The position numbers and the translations under genes were made by a program. From Rhodoferax sp. (GTDB lineage: Bacteria > Pseudomonadota > Gammaproteobacteria > Burkholderiales > Burkholderiaceae_C), in NCBI GenBank assembly GCA_026224975.1, contig JAMFRW010000031.1, positions 1-37,607 of the forward strand: DNA of 37,607 nucleotides, written 5' to 3'. The notes below the pieces were generated by a model. It was given only the letters and a program-made list of their open reading frames with translations. It did no database searches and had not been told where the DNA came from. Below, piece after piece: positions 1 through 11,129 of the stretch (its first letter is position 1; the number at the start of each line of letters is the position of its first letter).

Positions 1-2
1 AC

Positions 3-320
3 GGCCGGCCGATCGCCGGCGTGGTCGCCGCGCCCGATCGCGGCGAGGTGTTCGAGGCCACCGCCGGCGGCGGCGCGCGCATGAACGGCCGGCCCATCGC
101 CGCCAGCAATACCCTGGACCTGGAAGGCTCGGCCATGCTGGCGGACCTGGCCATGCTCAAACACCCGGCTTGGCCGACACCGTGGCCCGAAATGCGTGTC
201 GAGAGCCGCAACGCCATCGCCTACCGGCTCTGTTCGGTGGCCTGTGGCGATGTCGACGCCATGCTGGCCCTGTCGCCGAAGAACGAGTGGGACATGGCCG
301 CTGGTGACCTGATCGCCGCC
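3..320 (+). CDS. Inositol monophosphatase / CysQ-like family protein, internal fragment (both ends missing)
   Basis: Frame 3 reads GRPIAGVVAAPDRGEVFEATAGGGARMNGRPI...AIAYRLCSVACGDVDAMLALSPKNEWDMAAGDLIAA, typical of IMPase-fold phosphatases; homology stops abruptly near 320. Confidence 0.75.
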
Positions 321-1017
321 GACCGGCAGCGAAGCGGTATAGCGGATCGAGCCCTGGGTATAGATCGCGATGTCGGTGGTGCCGGCGCCGATGTCGACCA
401 GCGCCACGCCCAGGTCCTTCTCGTCTTCGGTCAAGACCGCGTGGCTCGATGCGCTGGGGTTCAGCACGAGCTGATCGACTTCCAGCCCGCAGCGCCGCAC
501 GCACTTCACGATGTTCTCGGCCGCGCTTTGTGCGCCGGTCACGATGTGCACCTTCACCTCGAGGCGCCCACCGCTCATGCCGATCGGCTCCTTCACTTCG
601 TGGCCGTCGATCACGAATTCCTGCGCCTGCACCAAGAGCAGCCGCTGGTCGTTCGGGATGTTGATGGCCTTGGCGGTTTCGACCACGCGGGCAACGTCGA
701 CCGGCGTGACTTCCTTGTCGCGCACGATGACCATGCCGGTCGAGTTTTGCCCGCGGATGTGGCTGCCGGTGATGCCGGTGTAGACGCGCGTGATCTTGCA
801 GTCGGCCATCATCTCGGCCTCTTTCAAGGCCTGCTGGATGGACTGCACGGTCGCATCGATGTTGACGACGACGCCGCGCTTGAGCCCGTGCGCCGGCGCA
901 CTGCCGAGACCCGCGATGCGCAGCTCGCCCCCAGGCATCACCTCGGCCACGACCACCATCACCTTCGCGGTGCCGATGTCCAGGCCGACCACCAGATCCT
1001 TGTATTCCTTGGCCATG
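303..1017 (-). CDS. ftsA: Cell division protein FtsA, N-terminal part only, truncated at a junction
   Basis: Minus-strand translation contains EKDLGVALVDIGAGTTDIAIYTQGSIRYTASLPVGGDQVT; immediately downstream of ftsQ; ATG at 1017. The frame stays open to the window edge through unrelated antisense sequence, so it is absent from the ORF track. Confidence 0.85.
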
Positions 1018-1026
1018 TTCTAGTTC

Positions 1027-1923
1027 CTATTTCTTCGCCGGCTTATCAGTGGCATTGATCGTTGTCGTGATGCCCTTGAGGCGCACTGCGTAACCCTGGT
1101 TGTGACGCAGGTCGGCGTATTCGAGCGGGCGCTGGTAGCGCTGGGTGATCTGCGTGAGCGTGCCCACGAAGCGCTGGGTGCGCGCGATCACCTCGTCATC
1201 GCTACCACGGCCCAGCTCCACTTCGGCGCCGGTGTCCAGCTCCACATGCCAGGAGCCGCGGCCGGAGAGCGCCAGCGTTTCGATGTGCGCATCGAGTGGC
1301 GCGAACACCTTGCCGAGCCGCCCCAGCAGCGCGAGCATGTGCGCCGAGCTGCCATCGGGGCCGGCCAGCGTGGGCAACGCGTCGTCTTCCACATCGCCGA
1401 GGTTGGCTTCGAAGACCTCGCCGAAGTTGTTGACGAGCTTGTCTTGCCCGCTCTCGGCCGCCAACGCCGCGCTGGCCTTGGCACTCGCCTTGACCTTCTC
1501 GCTGATCTCATTCACGGCGCTTTTGTCTGTCTCATCGGCCGCGCCCACGCCGCTCCACAAAGCCACGGCACGATGCTCTTCGAGCTGCACCGTGAGCCGG
1601 TTGGGCCACACACGGCGCACGATGGCCGCGCGCACCCAGGGCACCGATTCGAACGCATGCCGGCCTGCCGTGAGGTCCATCGTGAAGAAGCTGCCGACGA
1701 GCCGCGGTACCGCATTGGCGCGGATGGTCGAGACGCTGTTGCGCGTCACATCGCCTTCGATGCGAATCTCGTGCAACGCAAACAGCGGCTGCCGCGCAAC
1801 CCACACCACCGCCGTCGCCAGCAACGCCACCACGCCAACCGTCGCCAGGAAACCGGCGGTCGCGTTCATCAGGCGGATGTCGCCCGGCAACACGGTGTCG
1901 AAGGAGGCGGAGCGGGTGGCCAT
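1027..1923 (-). CDS. ftsQ: Cell division protein FtsQ (POTRA domain)
   Basis: 298-aa ORF with N-terminal TM, LFALHEIRIEGDVTRNS POTRA start, dcw position between ddlB and ftsA. Confidence 0.92.
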   Translation of the reverse strand: MATRSASFDTVLPGDIRLMNATAGFLATVGVVALLATAVVWVARQPLFALHEIRIEGDVTRNSVSTIRANAVPRLVGSFFTMDLTAGRHAFESVPWVRAAIVRRVWPNRLTVQLEEHRAVALWSGVGAADETDKSAVNEISEKVKASAKASAALAAESGQDKLVNNFGEVFEANLGDVEDDALPTLAGPDGSSAHMLALLGRLGKVFAPLDAHIETLALSGRGSWHVELDTGAEVELGRGSDDEVIARTQRFVGTLTQITQRYQRPLEYADLRHNQGYAVRLKGITTTINATDKPAKK

Positions 1924-1942
1924 TGTTCTTTCTTGCGTTCCG

Positions 1943-2914
1943 TCAGGCAGCCACAGGGCGAGATGCGTCCAGCGCCGCGTCGGCGATCAGGCGCACGCAC
2001 AGTTGCTCGTAGCTGATGCCCGCGGCGCGGGCCGAAATCGGCACCAGCGAATGCGAGGTCATGCCCGGCGAAGTGTTCATCTCCAGCAAAAAGGCCTTGC
2101 GGTCGCTGGCACGCACCATCAGGTCGGCCCGGCCCCAGCCGCGGCAGCCGAGCGTGCGATAGGCCTGCACGACGATGCGCTGGATCTCGGCTTCTTCATC
2201 GGCCGGCAAGCCGCTCGGGCACTGGTACTGAACGGTGTCGGTGAAGTACTTGTTCTGGTAGTCGTAAGCGCCTTCGGGGGCGTTGATGCGCACGATCGGC
2301 AAGGCGTGGGCCGACGCGCCCTGGCCCAGTACCGGGCAGGTGATCTCGATGCCGTCGATGAACTCTTCGCAAAGCACATCGGGGTCGTACTTGGCAGCCA
2401 GTTCCACCGCTTCCTGCATCTGCGAATAGCCTGCCACCTTGGTAATGCCGATGGAGGAGCCTTCACGCGGCGGCTTCACGATCACCGGCAGGCCCAGGTC
2501 ATCGGGCACGGTGCGGATGTTCTCGCGCGTGCGCTGCTCGGTGCTCAACCAGCGGTAGCGCGGCGTGGGCAGGCCTTCGGCGATCCACACGCGCTTGGTC
2601 ATGACCTTGTCCATCGCGATGGCCGAGGCGAGCACGCCGGAGCCGGTGTAAGGCATGTGCAGCAGTTCGAGCGCGCCTTGCATCGCGCCGTCCTCACCGA
2701 GCCGGCCGTGCAGCGCGATGAAGCAGCGCGCGAAGCCCTCGTGCTTCAGCTCGACCAGCTCGCGCTCGGCCGGGTCGAAGGCATGCGCATCCACACCTTG
2801 CGAGCGCAGCGCGTTCAACACGCCCGTGCCCGACATCAGCGAAATCTCGCGCTCGGCCGAGGTGCCGCCCATCAGGACGGCGACCTTGCCCAGCGCCTTG
2901 ACGTCCACATTCAT
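1943..2914 (-). CDS. ddlB: D-alanine--D-alanine ligase
   Basis: [53 protein letters not shown] at 2914 overlaps murC stop. Confidence 0.95.
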   Translation of the reverse strand: MNVDVKALGKVAVLMGGTSAEREISLMSGTGVLNALRSQGVDAHAFDPAERELVELKHEGFARCFIALHGRLGEDGAMQGALELLHMPYTGSGVLASAIAMDKVMTKRVWIAEGLPTPRYRWLSTEQRTRENIRTVPDDLGLPVIVKPPREGSSIGITKVAGYSQMQEAVELAAKYDPDVLCEEFIDGIEITCPVLGQGASAHALPIVRINAPEGAYDYQNKYFTDTVQYQCPSGLPADEEAEIQRIVVQAYRTLGCRGWGRADLMVRASDRKAFLLEMNTSPGMTSHSLVPISARAAGISYEQLCVRLIADAALDASRPVAA

Positions 2915-4353
2915 GCGCTTCCCTTTCCTGAAGTTCCGGCGGCCGATGCGGCCAGCATCTCGCTGACCAACCCAGGCACATTGCCGATCGAACCCGCGCC
3001 CATCGAGATCACCACATCGCCGTTTCGCACCTGTTCGGCGATGGTCTGCGGCATGGCGCCGATCTCGTCGACGAACACCGGATCGACCTTGCCGGCCACG
3101 CGCAGCGCGCGCGCCAGCGCCCGGCCATCTGCCGCGACGATGGGCAGCTCGCCCGCCGCATAGACCTCGGCCAGCAGCACCGCATCGGCCGTGCCGATGA
3201 CCTTGACGAAGTCCTCGAAACAATCGCGCGTGCGGGTGTAGCGGTGCGGCTGAAAGGCCAGCACGAGGCGCCGCCCCGGGAACGCACCGCGCGCTGCGGC
3301 CAGCGTGGCCGCCATCTCGACCGGGTGATGGCCGTAATCGTCGATCAGCGTGAAGCTGCCTCCCCCTTGGGCCGCGCTCACCGGCTGTTCCCCATAGCGC
3401 TGGAAGCGCCGGCCCACGCCGTGGAACTCGGCCAGGCCTTGCACCACGGGCGCATCGGCCAGTTCGAGTTCGGTCGCCACGGCAATGGCCGCGAGCGCGT
3501 TGAGCACGTTGTGGTCACCCGGCAGGTTGAGCGTGACGCGCATGTCGGGCATGCGGATGCCGTTGCGGCGCTGCACGGTGAAGTGCATGGTGCCGGCATC
3601 GGCCACCACTTCGACAGCGCGCACCATCGCGTCTTCACCGAAGCCGTAGGTCACCACCGGGCGCGAGATCATCGGCATGATGGAACGCACACCAGGGTCG
3701 TCACTGCACAAGATGGCGGCGCCATAGAACGGCATGCGGTGGATGAATTCCACGAACGCCGCCTTGAGCTTGGCGAAGTCGTGGCCGTAGGTGTCCATGT
3801 GGTCGGCGTCGATGTTGGTCACGACGGCCATCACCGGCATCAGGTTGAGGAACGAGGCATCCGATTCGTCGGCCTCGACCACGATGTAGTCGCCCGAACC
3901 GAGCCGCGAGTTCGCGCCTGCCGCATTCAACCGGCCGCCGATCACGAAAGTGGGGTCGAGCCCGGCCTGCGCGAGCACGCTGGTGACGAGGCTGGTGGTG
4001 GTCGTCTTGCCGTGCGTGCCAGCGATGGCGATGCCTTGCTTGAGCCGCATCAGCTCGGCCAACATGACGGCGCGCGGCACGACCGGCACGCGCTTGGTGC
4101 GGGCGGCGATCACCTCGGGGTTGTCGCCCTTCACAGCGGTCGAGGTGACGACCGCTTCGGCGCCTTCGATGTTGTGCGCGTCATGGCCGATGTCGATGCG
4201 GATGCCGATGGACGCGAGCCGGCGCGTCGTCGCGCTCTCGCTCTGGTCGGAACCCGAGATCACGTAGCCGAGGTTGTGCAGCACTTCGGCAATGCCGCTC
4301 ATGCCCGAGCCGCCGATGCCGACGAAGTGGATGTGTTTGACGGCGTGCTTCAT
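2911..4353 (-). CDS. murC: UDP-N-acetylmuramate--L-alanine ligase
   Basis: [17 protein letters not shown] and [13 protein letters not shown] motifs; dcw position. Confidence 0.96.
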   Translation of the reverse strand: MKHAVKHIHFVGIGGSGMSGIAEVLHNLGYVISGSDQSESATTRRLASIGIRIDIGHDAHNIEGAEAVVTSTAVKGDNPEVIAARTKRVPVVPRAVMLAELMRLKQGIAIAGTHGKTTTTSLVTSVLAQAGLDPTFVIGGRLNAAGANSRLGSGDYIVVEADESDASFLNLMPVMAVVTNIDADHMDTYGHDFAKLKAAFVEFIHRMPFYGAAILCSDDPGVRSIMPMISRPVVTYGFGEDAMVRAVEVVADAGTMHFTVQRRNGIRMPDMRVTLNLPGDHNVLNALAAIAVATELELADAPVVQGLAEFHGVGRRFQRYGEQPVSAAQGGGSFTLIDDYGHHPVEMAATLAAARGAFPGRRLVLAFQPHRYTRTRDCFEDFVKVIGTADAVLLAEVYAAGELPIVAADGRALARALRVAGKVDPVFVDEIGAMPQTIAEQVRNGDVVISMGAGSIGNVPGLVSEMLAASAAGTSGKGSA

Positions 4354-5429
4354 GCGATCGCCAGCCTTTCTAATTCGTCCGCCACATGTGCAGCGGCTTT
4401 CGGCTTGGCGAGTGCCTTTGCCTTGATAGCCATGGCCGTCAAAACGTCCCGTGTCAAACCAGCCAGCAAGTCCGCCAACTTCCGTGGCGACAACTCACTC
4501 TGCGGCAGATGAATGCCCGCACCATGCCCGGCCAGCCATTGCGCGTTGTCGCGCTGGTGCGAGGTCGTGCTCACGATCAGCGGCACCAGCACGGAAGGAA
4601 CGCCGGCCGCGCACAACTCGCTGACGGTGATGGCGCCGGCGCGGCAGACGATGAGGTCGCACTCCGCCAGACGCTTTGCCATGTCGTCGATGAAGGGCAG
4701 CACTTCGGCTTGTACTTGCGCGACGTCGTATGCGGCTTGGACCGTTGCGTGGTGCGCCTGGCCGGTTTGATGCGTGACGCGCGGACGCTGCGCTTCGGTG
4801 AGCAGGGCGAGTGCTTGTGGCACGCAGTCGTTGAGCGCCTTCGCGCCCAGGCTGCCGCCGACGACCAGCAGGCGCAGCGCGCCAGTGCGGCCTTCGAAGC
4901 GCTGTGCAGGCGCCGGCAAGGATTCGATCTCCGCCCGCACCGGGTTGCCGGTGACGACGGCATTCTTGGTCTTGCTCGCGGCGGGTCCATCGAAGCCAAA
5001 GGCCACGCGATCAGCCACCGGCAGCAAGGCGCGGTTGCTCATCAGCAAGGCCGCGTCGGCGTTGACCAGCATCAGCGGCTTGCCCAGCAGCGAGGCCATC
5101 AGCCCGCCGGGAAAGCACACATAGCCGCCCATGCCGAGCACGGCGTTGGCATGGCGGCGGCGGATGATCTGCAGGCAGCTCCAAAAGGCCACCAGCAAGC
5201 GCAGGCCGCCGGTCAGCGTCTGCAGCAGGCCCTTGCCACGCAGGCCGGCGAAGGCGATGGTGTCGATGGGGATGCCGCTCGGCGGCACTAATCTGTTCTC
5301 CATGCCCTGCGGCGTGCCCAGCCAGCTGATGCTCCAGCCGCGCGACTGCATTTCGCGCGCGACGGCGAGGCCGGGAATCACGTGCCCGCCCGTGCCTGCG
5401 GCCATGATGATGAGATGGCGCGTCGTCAT
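4350..5429 (-). CDS. murG: UDP-N-acetylglucosamine--N-acetylmuramyl-(pentapeptide) pyrophosphoryl-undecaprenol N-acetylglucosamine transferase
   Basis: [16 protein letters not shown] and [22 protein letters not shown]; dcw position. Confidence 0.96.
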   Translation of the reverse strand: MTTRHLIIMAAGTGGHVIPGLAVAREMQSRGWSISWLGTPQGMENRLVPPSGIPIDTIAFAGLRGKGLLQTLTGGLRLLVAFWSCLQIIRRRHANAVLGMGGYVCFPGGLMASLLGKPLMLVNADAALLMSNRALLPVADRVAFGFDGPAASKTKNAVVTGNPVRAEIESLPAPAQRFEGRTGALRLLVVGGSLGAKALNDCVPQALALLTEAQRPRVTHQTGQAHHATVQAAYDVAQVQAEVLPFIDDMAKRLAECDLIVCRAGAITVSELCAAGVPSVLVPLIVSTTSHQRDNAQWLAGHGAGIHLPQSELSPRKLADLLAGLTRDVLTAMAIKAKALAKPKAAAHVADELERLAIA

Positions 5430-6724
5430 GCGCGACCGCCTCGCATCATTTGCCGATTCTCGATATCAATGCGTAGAACGATCGCCAACGCAATCATGTT
5501 CATCACGATCGCCGAGCCGCCGTAACTCATCAGCGGCAGTGTTAGCCCCTTGGTCGGCAGCACGCCGAGGTTCACGCCCATGTTGATGAAGGCCTGGCCG
5601 CCCATCCAGATGCCGATGCCTTGCGCATACAGGCCGGCGAACACACGGTCGAGCGCGATGGCCTGGCGGCCGATGTGGAAGAGGCGGCGCGAGAGCCAGA
5701 AGAACGCGAGGATCACGCAGGCCACGCCGACGAAGCCGAGTTCTTCGCCGATCACCGCGAGCAGAAAGTCGGTGTGTGCCTCGGGCAGGTAATGCAGCTT
5801 TTCCACGCTCGACCCCAATCCTTGTCCGAAGATTTCGCCGCGGCCGAAGGCGATCAGCGAGTGCGTCAACTGATAGGCCTTGCCGAGCGCGTATTCCGGG
5901 TCCCATGGCCGCAGGTAGGCAAAGATGCGCTCTCGCTTTTCAGGGCTGGAGGCGATCACCAGGCAGAAGGTGCCCACCAGCACCGCGCCGCTCAGCAGGA
6001 ACATGCGGCCGTTGACGCCACCCAGGAAGAGAACGCCCATCGAGATGAGCGCAACCACCATGAAGGCGCCCATGTCGGGCTCGCGCAGCAGCAGCGCGCC
6101 GGTGATGCCGAGCGCCACCGCCATGGGCCACACGGCCTGCACGAAGTTCTCTTTCACGTCCATCTTGCGCGTCATGTAGCTCGCGGCATACATGGCCATC
6201 GCGACCTTGGCCAGCTCGCTCGGCTGGAAGTTCATGACGCCCAGCGGAATCCACCGGCGCGACTTGTTGACGACCTTGCCGATGCCCGGCACCAGCACCA
6301 GCACCAGCAGCACGAGCGCGATGACGAAGATCCACGGCGCCGCCTTCTCCCAGGTGCTCACCGGGATCTGCACGGCCACGAAAGCCGCGATGCAGGCCAG
6401 GCTCACCTGCAGGATGTGGCGGGTGAGGAAATGGGTGGAGGTGTAGAGCGCGAACTTGGGGCTGTCGGGCAGTGCCACCGAGGCGCTGTAGACCATCACC
6501 ATGCCGAGCGCCAGCAAGGCGACGATGACCCAGACCAGCGCCTGGTCGAAGCCCAGCAAGCGCGTGGGCTGGCCACTGCCGACGTTGATCCAGTCGCGCA
6601 CCGGCACCGATTCGCGCAGGTCGTCGGCCTTGGCGCCGCGCGAGGTGAGCGATGCGAAGGCGGCGCGAATCCCGTCGAGGCCGAAGCGGCTCGGTGGGGC
6701 TGCGTTGTTGGATGCGGTATTCAT
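5426..6724 (-). CDS. ftsW: Septal SEDS glycosyltransferase FtsW
   Basis: Polytopic SEDS protein, [34 protein letters not shown]. Confidence 0.95.
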   Translation of the reverse strand: MNTASNNAAPPSRFGLDGIRAAFASLTSRGAKADDLRESVPVRDWINVGSGQPTRLLGFDQALVWVIVALLALGMVMVYSASVALPDSPKFALYTSTHFLTRHILQVSLACIAAFVAVQIPVSTWEKAAPWIFVIALVLLVLVLVPGIGKVVNKSRRWIPLGVMNFQPSELAKVAMAMYAASYMTRKMDVKENFVQAVWPMAVALGITGALLLREPDMGAFMVVALISMGVLFLGGVNGRMFLLSGAVLVGTFCLVIASSPEKRERIFAYLRPWDPEYALGKAYQLTHSLIAFGRGEIFGQGLGSSVEKLHYLPEAHTDFLLAVIGEELGFVGVACVILAFFWLSRRLFHIGRQAIALDRVFAGLYAQGIGIWMGGQAFINMGVNLGVLPTKGLTLPLMSYGGSAIVMNMIALAIVLRIDIENRQMMRGGRA

Positions 6725-8502
6725 GCAGCCACCTCCCCCAGATCAGAAGCCAGCGCGTGCACTTCGGCCACGAAAACCTGCGCGCGATGGCCGTAGTTGC
6801 GGAACATGTCGAGGCTGGCGCAGGCCGGGCTCAGCAGCACGGCATCGCCCGCTTGCGCCTGTTCGAAGCACCAGCGTGCGGCGGCTTCCAGCGTGGCGTG
6901 GCGCTGCATCGGCACGCCGGTGCCGGCCAGCGCCTCTTCGATGCGATTGGCATCACGGCCGATCAGCGCCACGGCGCGCGCATGGCGGCGCACCGGCTCT
7001 TTGAGCGGCGAGAAGTCCTGCCCCTTGCCATCGCCACCCAGGATCACGACGAGCTGGCCCGGCGCCTTGTCGGCACCGAGGCCGAAGAGCGCTGCGACCG
7101 TCGCGCCGACGTTCGTGCCCTTGCTGTCGTCGAAGGCATCGATGCGGTTGACAGTCGCGATGAACTGCACGCGATGCGGCTCGCCAGCGTATTCACGCAG
7201 GCCGTGCAGCATGGGCGCGAGCGGGCAGCCGACGGCCGTCGCGAGCGCCAGTGCGGCCAGCGCGTTGGCGGCGTTGTGGCGGCCGCGCACGCGCAGCGCA
7301 TCGGCCGGCATCAGGCGCTGGATGACCAGCTCTTCGGGCTCGGCGATGCTGCCGCGCTTGGGGCGTTTGATGATGGTCTCGTCGCTTTCGAGCGCGCGCA
7401 CCAGCCAGGCCATGCCGTTCTCGTCGAGCAAGCCGAAGTCACCGGGATGGCGCGGCGCGTCGAGGCCGAAGCGCACCACCTGACGATGCACCGTGCGCGA
7501 TGGCCGGCCCTTGCCACCCTTGACGATGAGCGACTCGGGGATCAGCTTCTCGACCTGCGCATCGTCACGGTTGATCACCATCACCGCCGTCTTGCCGAAG
7601 ATGCGCGCCTTGGCCGCGATGTAGGCCGCCATGTCGCCATGCCAGTCGAGGTGATCCTGCGTGATGTTGAGCACCGTCGCCGCGCTCGGCTCGAAGCCCT
7701 TGACTTCGTCGAGTTGGAAGCTGGAGAGTTCCAGCACCCAGACTTCCGGGAGGTGTTCGAAGATGGGCAGCGGCGGGGGTGGATCGGGGAGGATGGGGGT
7801 GGGTTCTTCCTCGCTGCTCTGGAGCGCTTCGTCGCCCTCACCCTCGGTCCCTCTCCCAGGGGGAGAGGGAAGGTCGGCTTCGGCCAAGGTGTCTGGTGAC
7901 TCGTGGTCTTCTGCGGCGACATCCTCTTGAATTGGCCCCTCTCCCTCCGGTAGAGGGCTGGGGTGAGGGCCAGCGGCATCACCAGCCGGCTCCACATCCA
8001 ACGCATCCGCCAGCGTCTGCAACATCGTCGGCCCGATGTTCCCGGCCATCGCCACCCGCTTGCCAGCCCGCTCGATCAACATCGCCGCCATCGCGGTGGT
8101 GGTGGTCTTGCCGTTCGTGCCGGTGATCGCAATCACCTTCGGCGCATACCCGCGCACAGCCTTCAGATCGGCCAGCGCCCGCGCAAACAAGTCCAGCTCG
8201 CCCTGCACCGGCACACCCGCATCCATGCAACGCGAAAGCGGCCCGGCGATGCGCTCATCGAGCATCGACAACCCCGGGCTCTTGAGCACCAGCTTCACGC
8301 CCGCAAACGCCTCATCCGTCAACGACCCATTCAGCACCGTTGCAGATGGAACATGCTCGGCCAAAGCACCGGCATTCGGCGCCACATTCCGAGAATCCCA
8401 AACCCGCACGACCGCACCGAAGCGCGCCACCCAGCGCGCCATCGCCAGGCCCGATTCGCCGAGGCCCAGCACCAGAACAGTGGCGTCCTTGAGGTAAGTC
8501 AT
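6721..8502 (-). CDS. murD: UDP-N-acetylmuramoylalanine--D-glutamate ligase with a roughly 80-aa internal repeat-derived insertion
   Basis: [43 protein letters not shown]; likely start MTYLKDA at 8502. Extra segment [14 protein letters not shown]...[16 protein letters not shown] lies between the ATP-binding motif and ELSSFQL. Confidence 0.94.
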   Translation of the reverse strand: MTYLKDATVLVLGLGESGLAMARWVARFGAVVRVWDSRNVAPNAGALAEHVPSATVLNGSLTDEAFAGVKLVLKSPGLSMLDERIAGPLSRCMDAGVPVQGELDLFARALADLKAVRGYAPKVIAITGTNGKTTTTAMAAMLIERAGKRVAMAGNIGPTMLQTLADALDVEPAGDAAGPHPSPLPEGEGPIQEDVAAEDHESPDTLAEADLPSPPGRGTEGEGDEALQSSEEEPTPILPDPPPPLPIFEHLPEVWVLELSSFQLDEVKGFEPSAATVLNITQDHLDWHGDMAAYIAAKARIFGKTAVMVINRDDAQVEKLIPESLIVKGGKGRPSRTVHRQVVRFGLDAPRHPGDFGLLDENGMAWLVRALESDETIIKRPKRGSIAEPEELVIQRLMPADALRVRGRHNAANALAALALATAVGCPLAPMLHGLREYAGEPHRVQFIATVNRIDAFDDSKGTNVGATVAALFGLGADKAPGQLVVILGGDGKGQDFSPLKEPVRRHARAVALIGRDANRIEEALAGTGVPMQRHATLEAAARWCFEQAQAGDAVLLSPACASLDMFRNYGHRAQVFVAEVHALASDLGEVAA

Positions 8503-8516
8503 GACAGCCCCCACGG

Positions 8517-8576
8517 CGCTGCGCGCCGGCCCCCCGAGGGGGTGTCGACTGCTTTGAGGCGGCTCGGCAGCAGTCG
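8517..8576. repeat. REP-like palindromic repeat (CCCCCCGAGGGGG type) between murD and mraY
   Basis: ggccccccgagggggtgtcgactgctttgaggcggctcggcag resembles the element inside murE (11606-11690). Confidence 0.55.
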
Positions 8577-8578
8577 CA

Positions 8579-9757
8579 TCACCGCAGCTTCAAGCTCGCC
8601 AGCCCGATCAGGCACAGCAGCATGGTGATGATCCAGAAGCGCACGACGACCTGCGTTTCCTTCCAGCCGGATTTTTCGAAGTGATGGTGCAGCGGCGCCA
8701 TCTTGAGGATGCGCCGGCCGGTGCCGTAGCGCTTCTTGGTGAACTTGAACCAGCCCACCTGCAACATCACCGACAACGCCTCGGCCACGAACACGCCACC
8801 CATGATGCCGAGCACGATTTCCTGCCGCGTGATGACGGCGATGGTGCCGAGCGCGCCGCCCAAGGAGAGCGCGCCCACGTCACCCATGAACACCTGCGCC
8901 GGGTGCGTGTTGAACCACAAAAAGGCCAGCCCCGCGCCGGCCATCGCCGCGCAGAAGATCAGCAGTTCGCCGGCGCCCGGGATGTAGGGGAACAACAGGT
9001 AGCGGCTGAACACCGAGCTGCCGGTGATGTAGGCGAACACACCGAGCGACGAGCCCACCATCACCACCGGCATGATGGCCAGGCCATCGAGCCCGTCGGT
9101 CAGGTTGACGGCGTTGCTGGCACCGACGATCACGAAGTAGGTCAGCGCGATGAAGCCGAACACGCCCAGCGGGTAGCTGATGGTCTTGAAGAAGGGCACG
9201 ATCAAGTCGGCCTTGGGTGGCAGGTCGTTGGAGAAGCCGCTCTGGATCCAGCGCACGAAGAGTTCGAACACGCGCAGGTTGGAGGTTTCGCTGACGCTGA
9301 AGGCGAGGTAGAGCGCGGCCACCAGGCCAATCACCGATTGCCACAGGTACTTCTCGCCCGAGGGCATGCCTTCGGGGTTCTTCTGCACGACCTTGCGCCA
9401 GTCGTCGGCCCAGCCAATGGCGCCGAAGCCGAGTGTCACCAGCATCACGATCCAGACGAAGCGGTTGCTCCAGTCGAACCACAGCAGCGTCGAGATGCCG
9501 ATGCCGATCAGGATCAACACGCCGCCCATCGTGGGCGTGCCGCTCTTGACCATGTGCGCTTCCACGCCGTAGTTGCGCACCGGCTGGCCGATCTTGAGCG
9601 AGGTCAATCGCCGGATCACCCAGGGCCCGAACGAAAGGCCGATGAGCAGCGCGGTCAGCGCCGCCATCACCGCGCGGAAAGTCAGGTACTGGAAGACGCG
9701 GAAGAAGCCGAACTCCGGCGACAGCGTCTGCAGCCAGTTGGCCAGGCTAAGCAGCAT
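8579..9757 (-). CDS. mraY: Phospho-N-acetylmuramoyl-pentapeptide-transferase
   Basis: [39 protein letters not shown]. Confidence 0.97.
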   Translation of the reverse strand: MLLSLANWLQTLSPEFGFFRVFQYLTFRAVMAALTALLIGLSFGPWVIRRLTSLKIGQPVRNYGVEAHMVKSGTPTMGGVLILIGIGISTLLWFDWSNRFVWIVMLVTLGFGAIGWADDWRKVVQKNPEGMPSGEKYLWQSVIGLVAALYLAFSVSETSNLRVFELFVRWIQSGFSNDLPPKADLIVPFFKTISYPLGVFGFIALTYFVIVGASNAVNLTDGLDGLAIMPVVMVGSSLGVFAYITGSSVFSRYLLFPYIPGAGELLIFCAAMAGAGLAFLWFNTHPAQVFMGDVGALSLGGALGTIAVITRQEIVLGIMGGVFVAEALSVMLQVGWFKFTKKRYGTGRRILKMAPLHHHFEKSGWKETQVVVRFWIITMLLCLIGLASLKLR

Positions 9758-11129
9758 GCGTGGCCTCCGAAGCGATCAGGGCAGCCACCACGCGCTCCAT
9801 CTGCATGAAGCGCGAACCCTTCACCGCCGCCGCATTGCAATGCGGCGCCTGCGCCAGCGCGGCGATCAGGCTGGGCACGGCATCGAAGTGGCGCGCGCCG
9901 GGAAAGGCCTGCGCCGCATGCGCGCTCATCGTGCCGGCCAGCCACACCGCATCGATGCCGCGCTCGTGCGCATAGGTGCCGACTTCGTGGTGGAAGGCCG
10001 GCCCTTGGTCGCCCACCTCGCCCATGTCGCCCAGCACCAGCCAGCGCGGGCCGGGCAGCGAAGCCAGCACATCGATCACGGCGCGCACCGAATCCGGGTT
10101 GGCGTTGTAGGTGTCGTCGATCAGCGTGACGAGGCGGCCGCCCTGCAGGAAGGATCGCACTTGCGAGCGGCCCTTGACCGGCGCAAAGGCTTCGAGGCCG
10201 CGGCCGATGGCTTCGAGCGGGCAGCCTGCTGCCAGCGCGCAGGCGGCGGCGGCAAGCGCGTTCTTCACGTTGTGCCAGCCGGCCACATGCAGTTGCAGCG
10301 TGACGGTGCCGGGCGGCGTGTGCAGCATCAGCGCCCAATGGGTCGCGTCCCAGACCGCGTGGCAGGTCACATCGGCCTTGCCTTGCAGCGCGAAGGTCAG
10401 CGTGGGGCGGGTGCCGGCGAGGCTGTGCCACAGCGGCGCGTGGGCGTCGTCGGCCGGAAACACCGCCACGCCGGTGGTGCCGAGCGATTCGATCACCGAG
10501 CCGTTTTCGCGTGCGACGGCTTCCACGCTTTCCATGAATTCCAGGTGTTCGCGCTGCGCGTTGTTGACCAGCGCGACCGTCGGCCGCGCGATCGCGGCCA
10601 GGTGCGCGATCTCGCCGGGGTGGTTCATGCCGAGTTCGACGACGCCGGCGCGATGGCCCACCACCTCGTCTTGCCGCAGGCGCAGCAGCGTGAGCGGCAC
10701 GCCGATGTGGTTGTTGAAGTTGCCTTCGGTCGAGAACGCCGCATCGCCGAGCCACGCGCGCAGAATGCTCGCGATCATCTGCGTGACGGTCGTCTTGCCG
10801 TTGCTGCCGGTGACGGCGATCAGCGGCAGCTCGAAGCGCGGGCGCCAGGCGGCGGCGAGTGCGGTGAGGGCTGCTTGGGTGTCGGCGACTTGCAGGCCGG
10901 GAAGACCTGCTTCGGCGAGGCCATGTTCTGCAATGGCAGCGACCGCACCGCTGGCGCGGGCCTGTGCGAGGAAGTCGTGCGCATCGAAGTTCTCGCCCTT
11001 GAGTGCGACGAACAAGTCACCGGCGCGCAGGCTGCGTGTGTCGCTGTGCACACGATGTATCGCCACAGAGCCATCGCCCACCAGCGTGGCCGAGGGCAGC
11101 AGCGCGTGGGCCTGGGCCAGCGTCATCAT
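9747..11129 (-). CDS. murF: UDP-N-acetylmuramoyl-tripeptide--D-alanyl-D-alanine ligase
   Basis: [32 protein letters not shown]; dcw position. Confidence 0.96.
   Translation of the reverse strand: MMTLAQAHALLPSATLVGDGSVAIHRVHSDTRSLRAGDLFVALKGENFDAHDFLAQARASGAVAAIAEHGLAEAGLPGLQVADTQAALTALAAAWRPRFELPLIAVTGSNGKTTVTQMIASILRAWLGDAAFSTEGNFNNHIGVPLTLLRLRQDEVVGHRAGVVELGMNHPGEIAHLAAIARPTVALVNNAQREHLEFMESVEAVARENGSVIESLGTTGVAVFPADDAHAPLWHSLAGTRPTLTFALQGKADVTCHAVWDATHWALMLHTPPGTVTLQLHVAGWHNVKNALAAAACALAAGCPLEAIGRGLEAFAPVKGRSQVRSFLQGGRLVTLIDDTYNANPDSVRAVIDVLASLPGPRWLVLGDMGEVGDQGPAFHHEVGTYAHERGIDAVWLAGTMSAHAAQAFPGARHFDAVPSLIAALAQAPHCNAAAVKGSRFMQMERVVAALIASEATHAA

Noticed and set aside
1145-3163. 672-aa plus-strand ORF opposite ftsQ-ddlB-murC (and similar long ORFs at 3244..4512, 5621..6796, 8681..9808, 9573..11228, 12808..14634)
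   Set aside because: Antisense shadows of well-supported dcw genes in GC-rich DNA; translations are compositionally biased (Arg/His/Gly/Ala) with no recognisable domain
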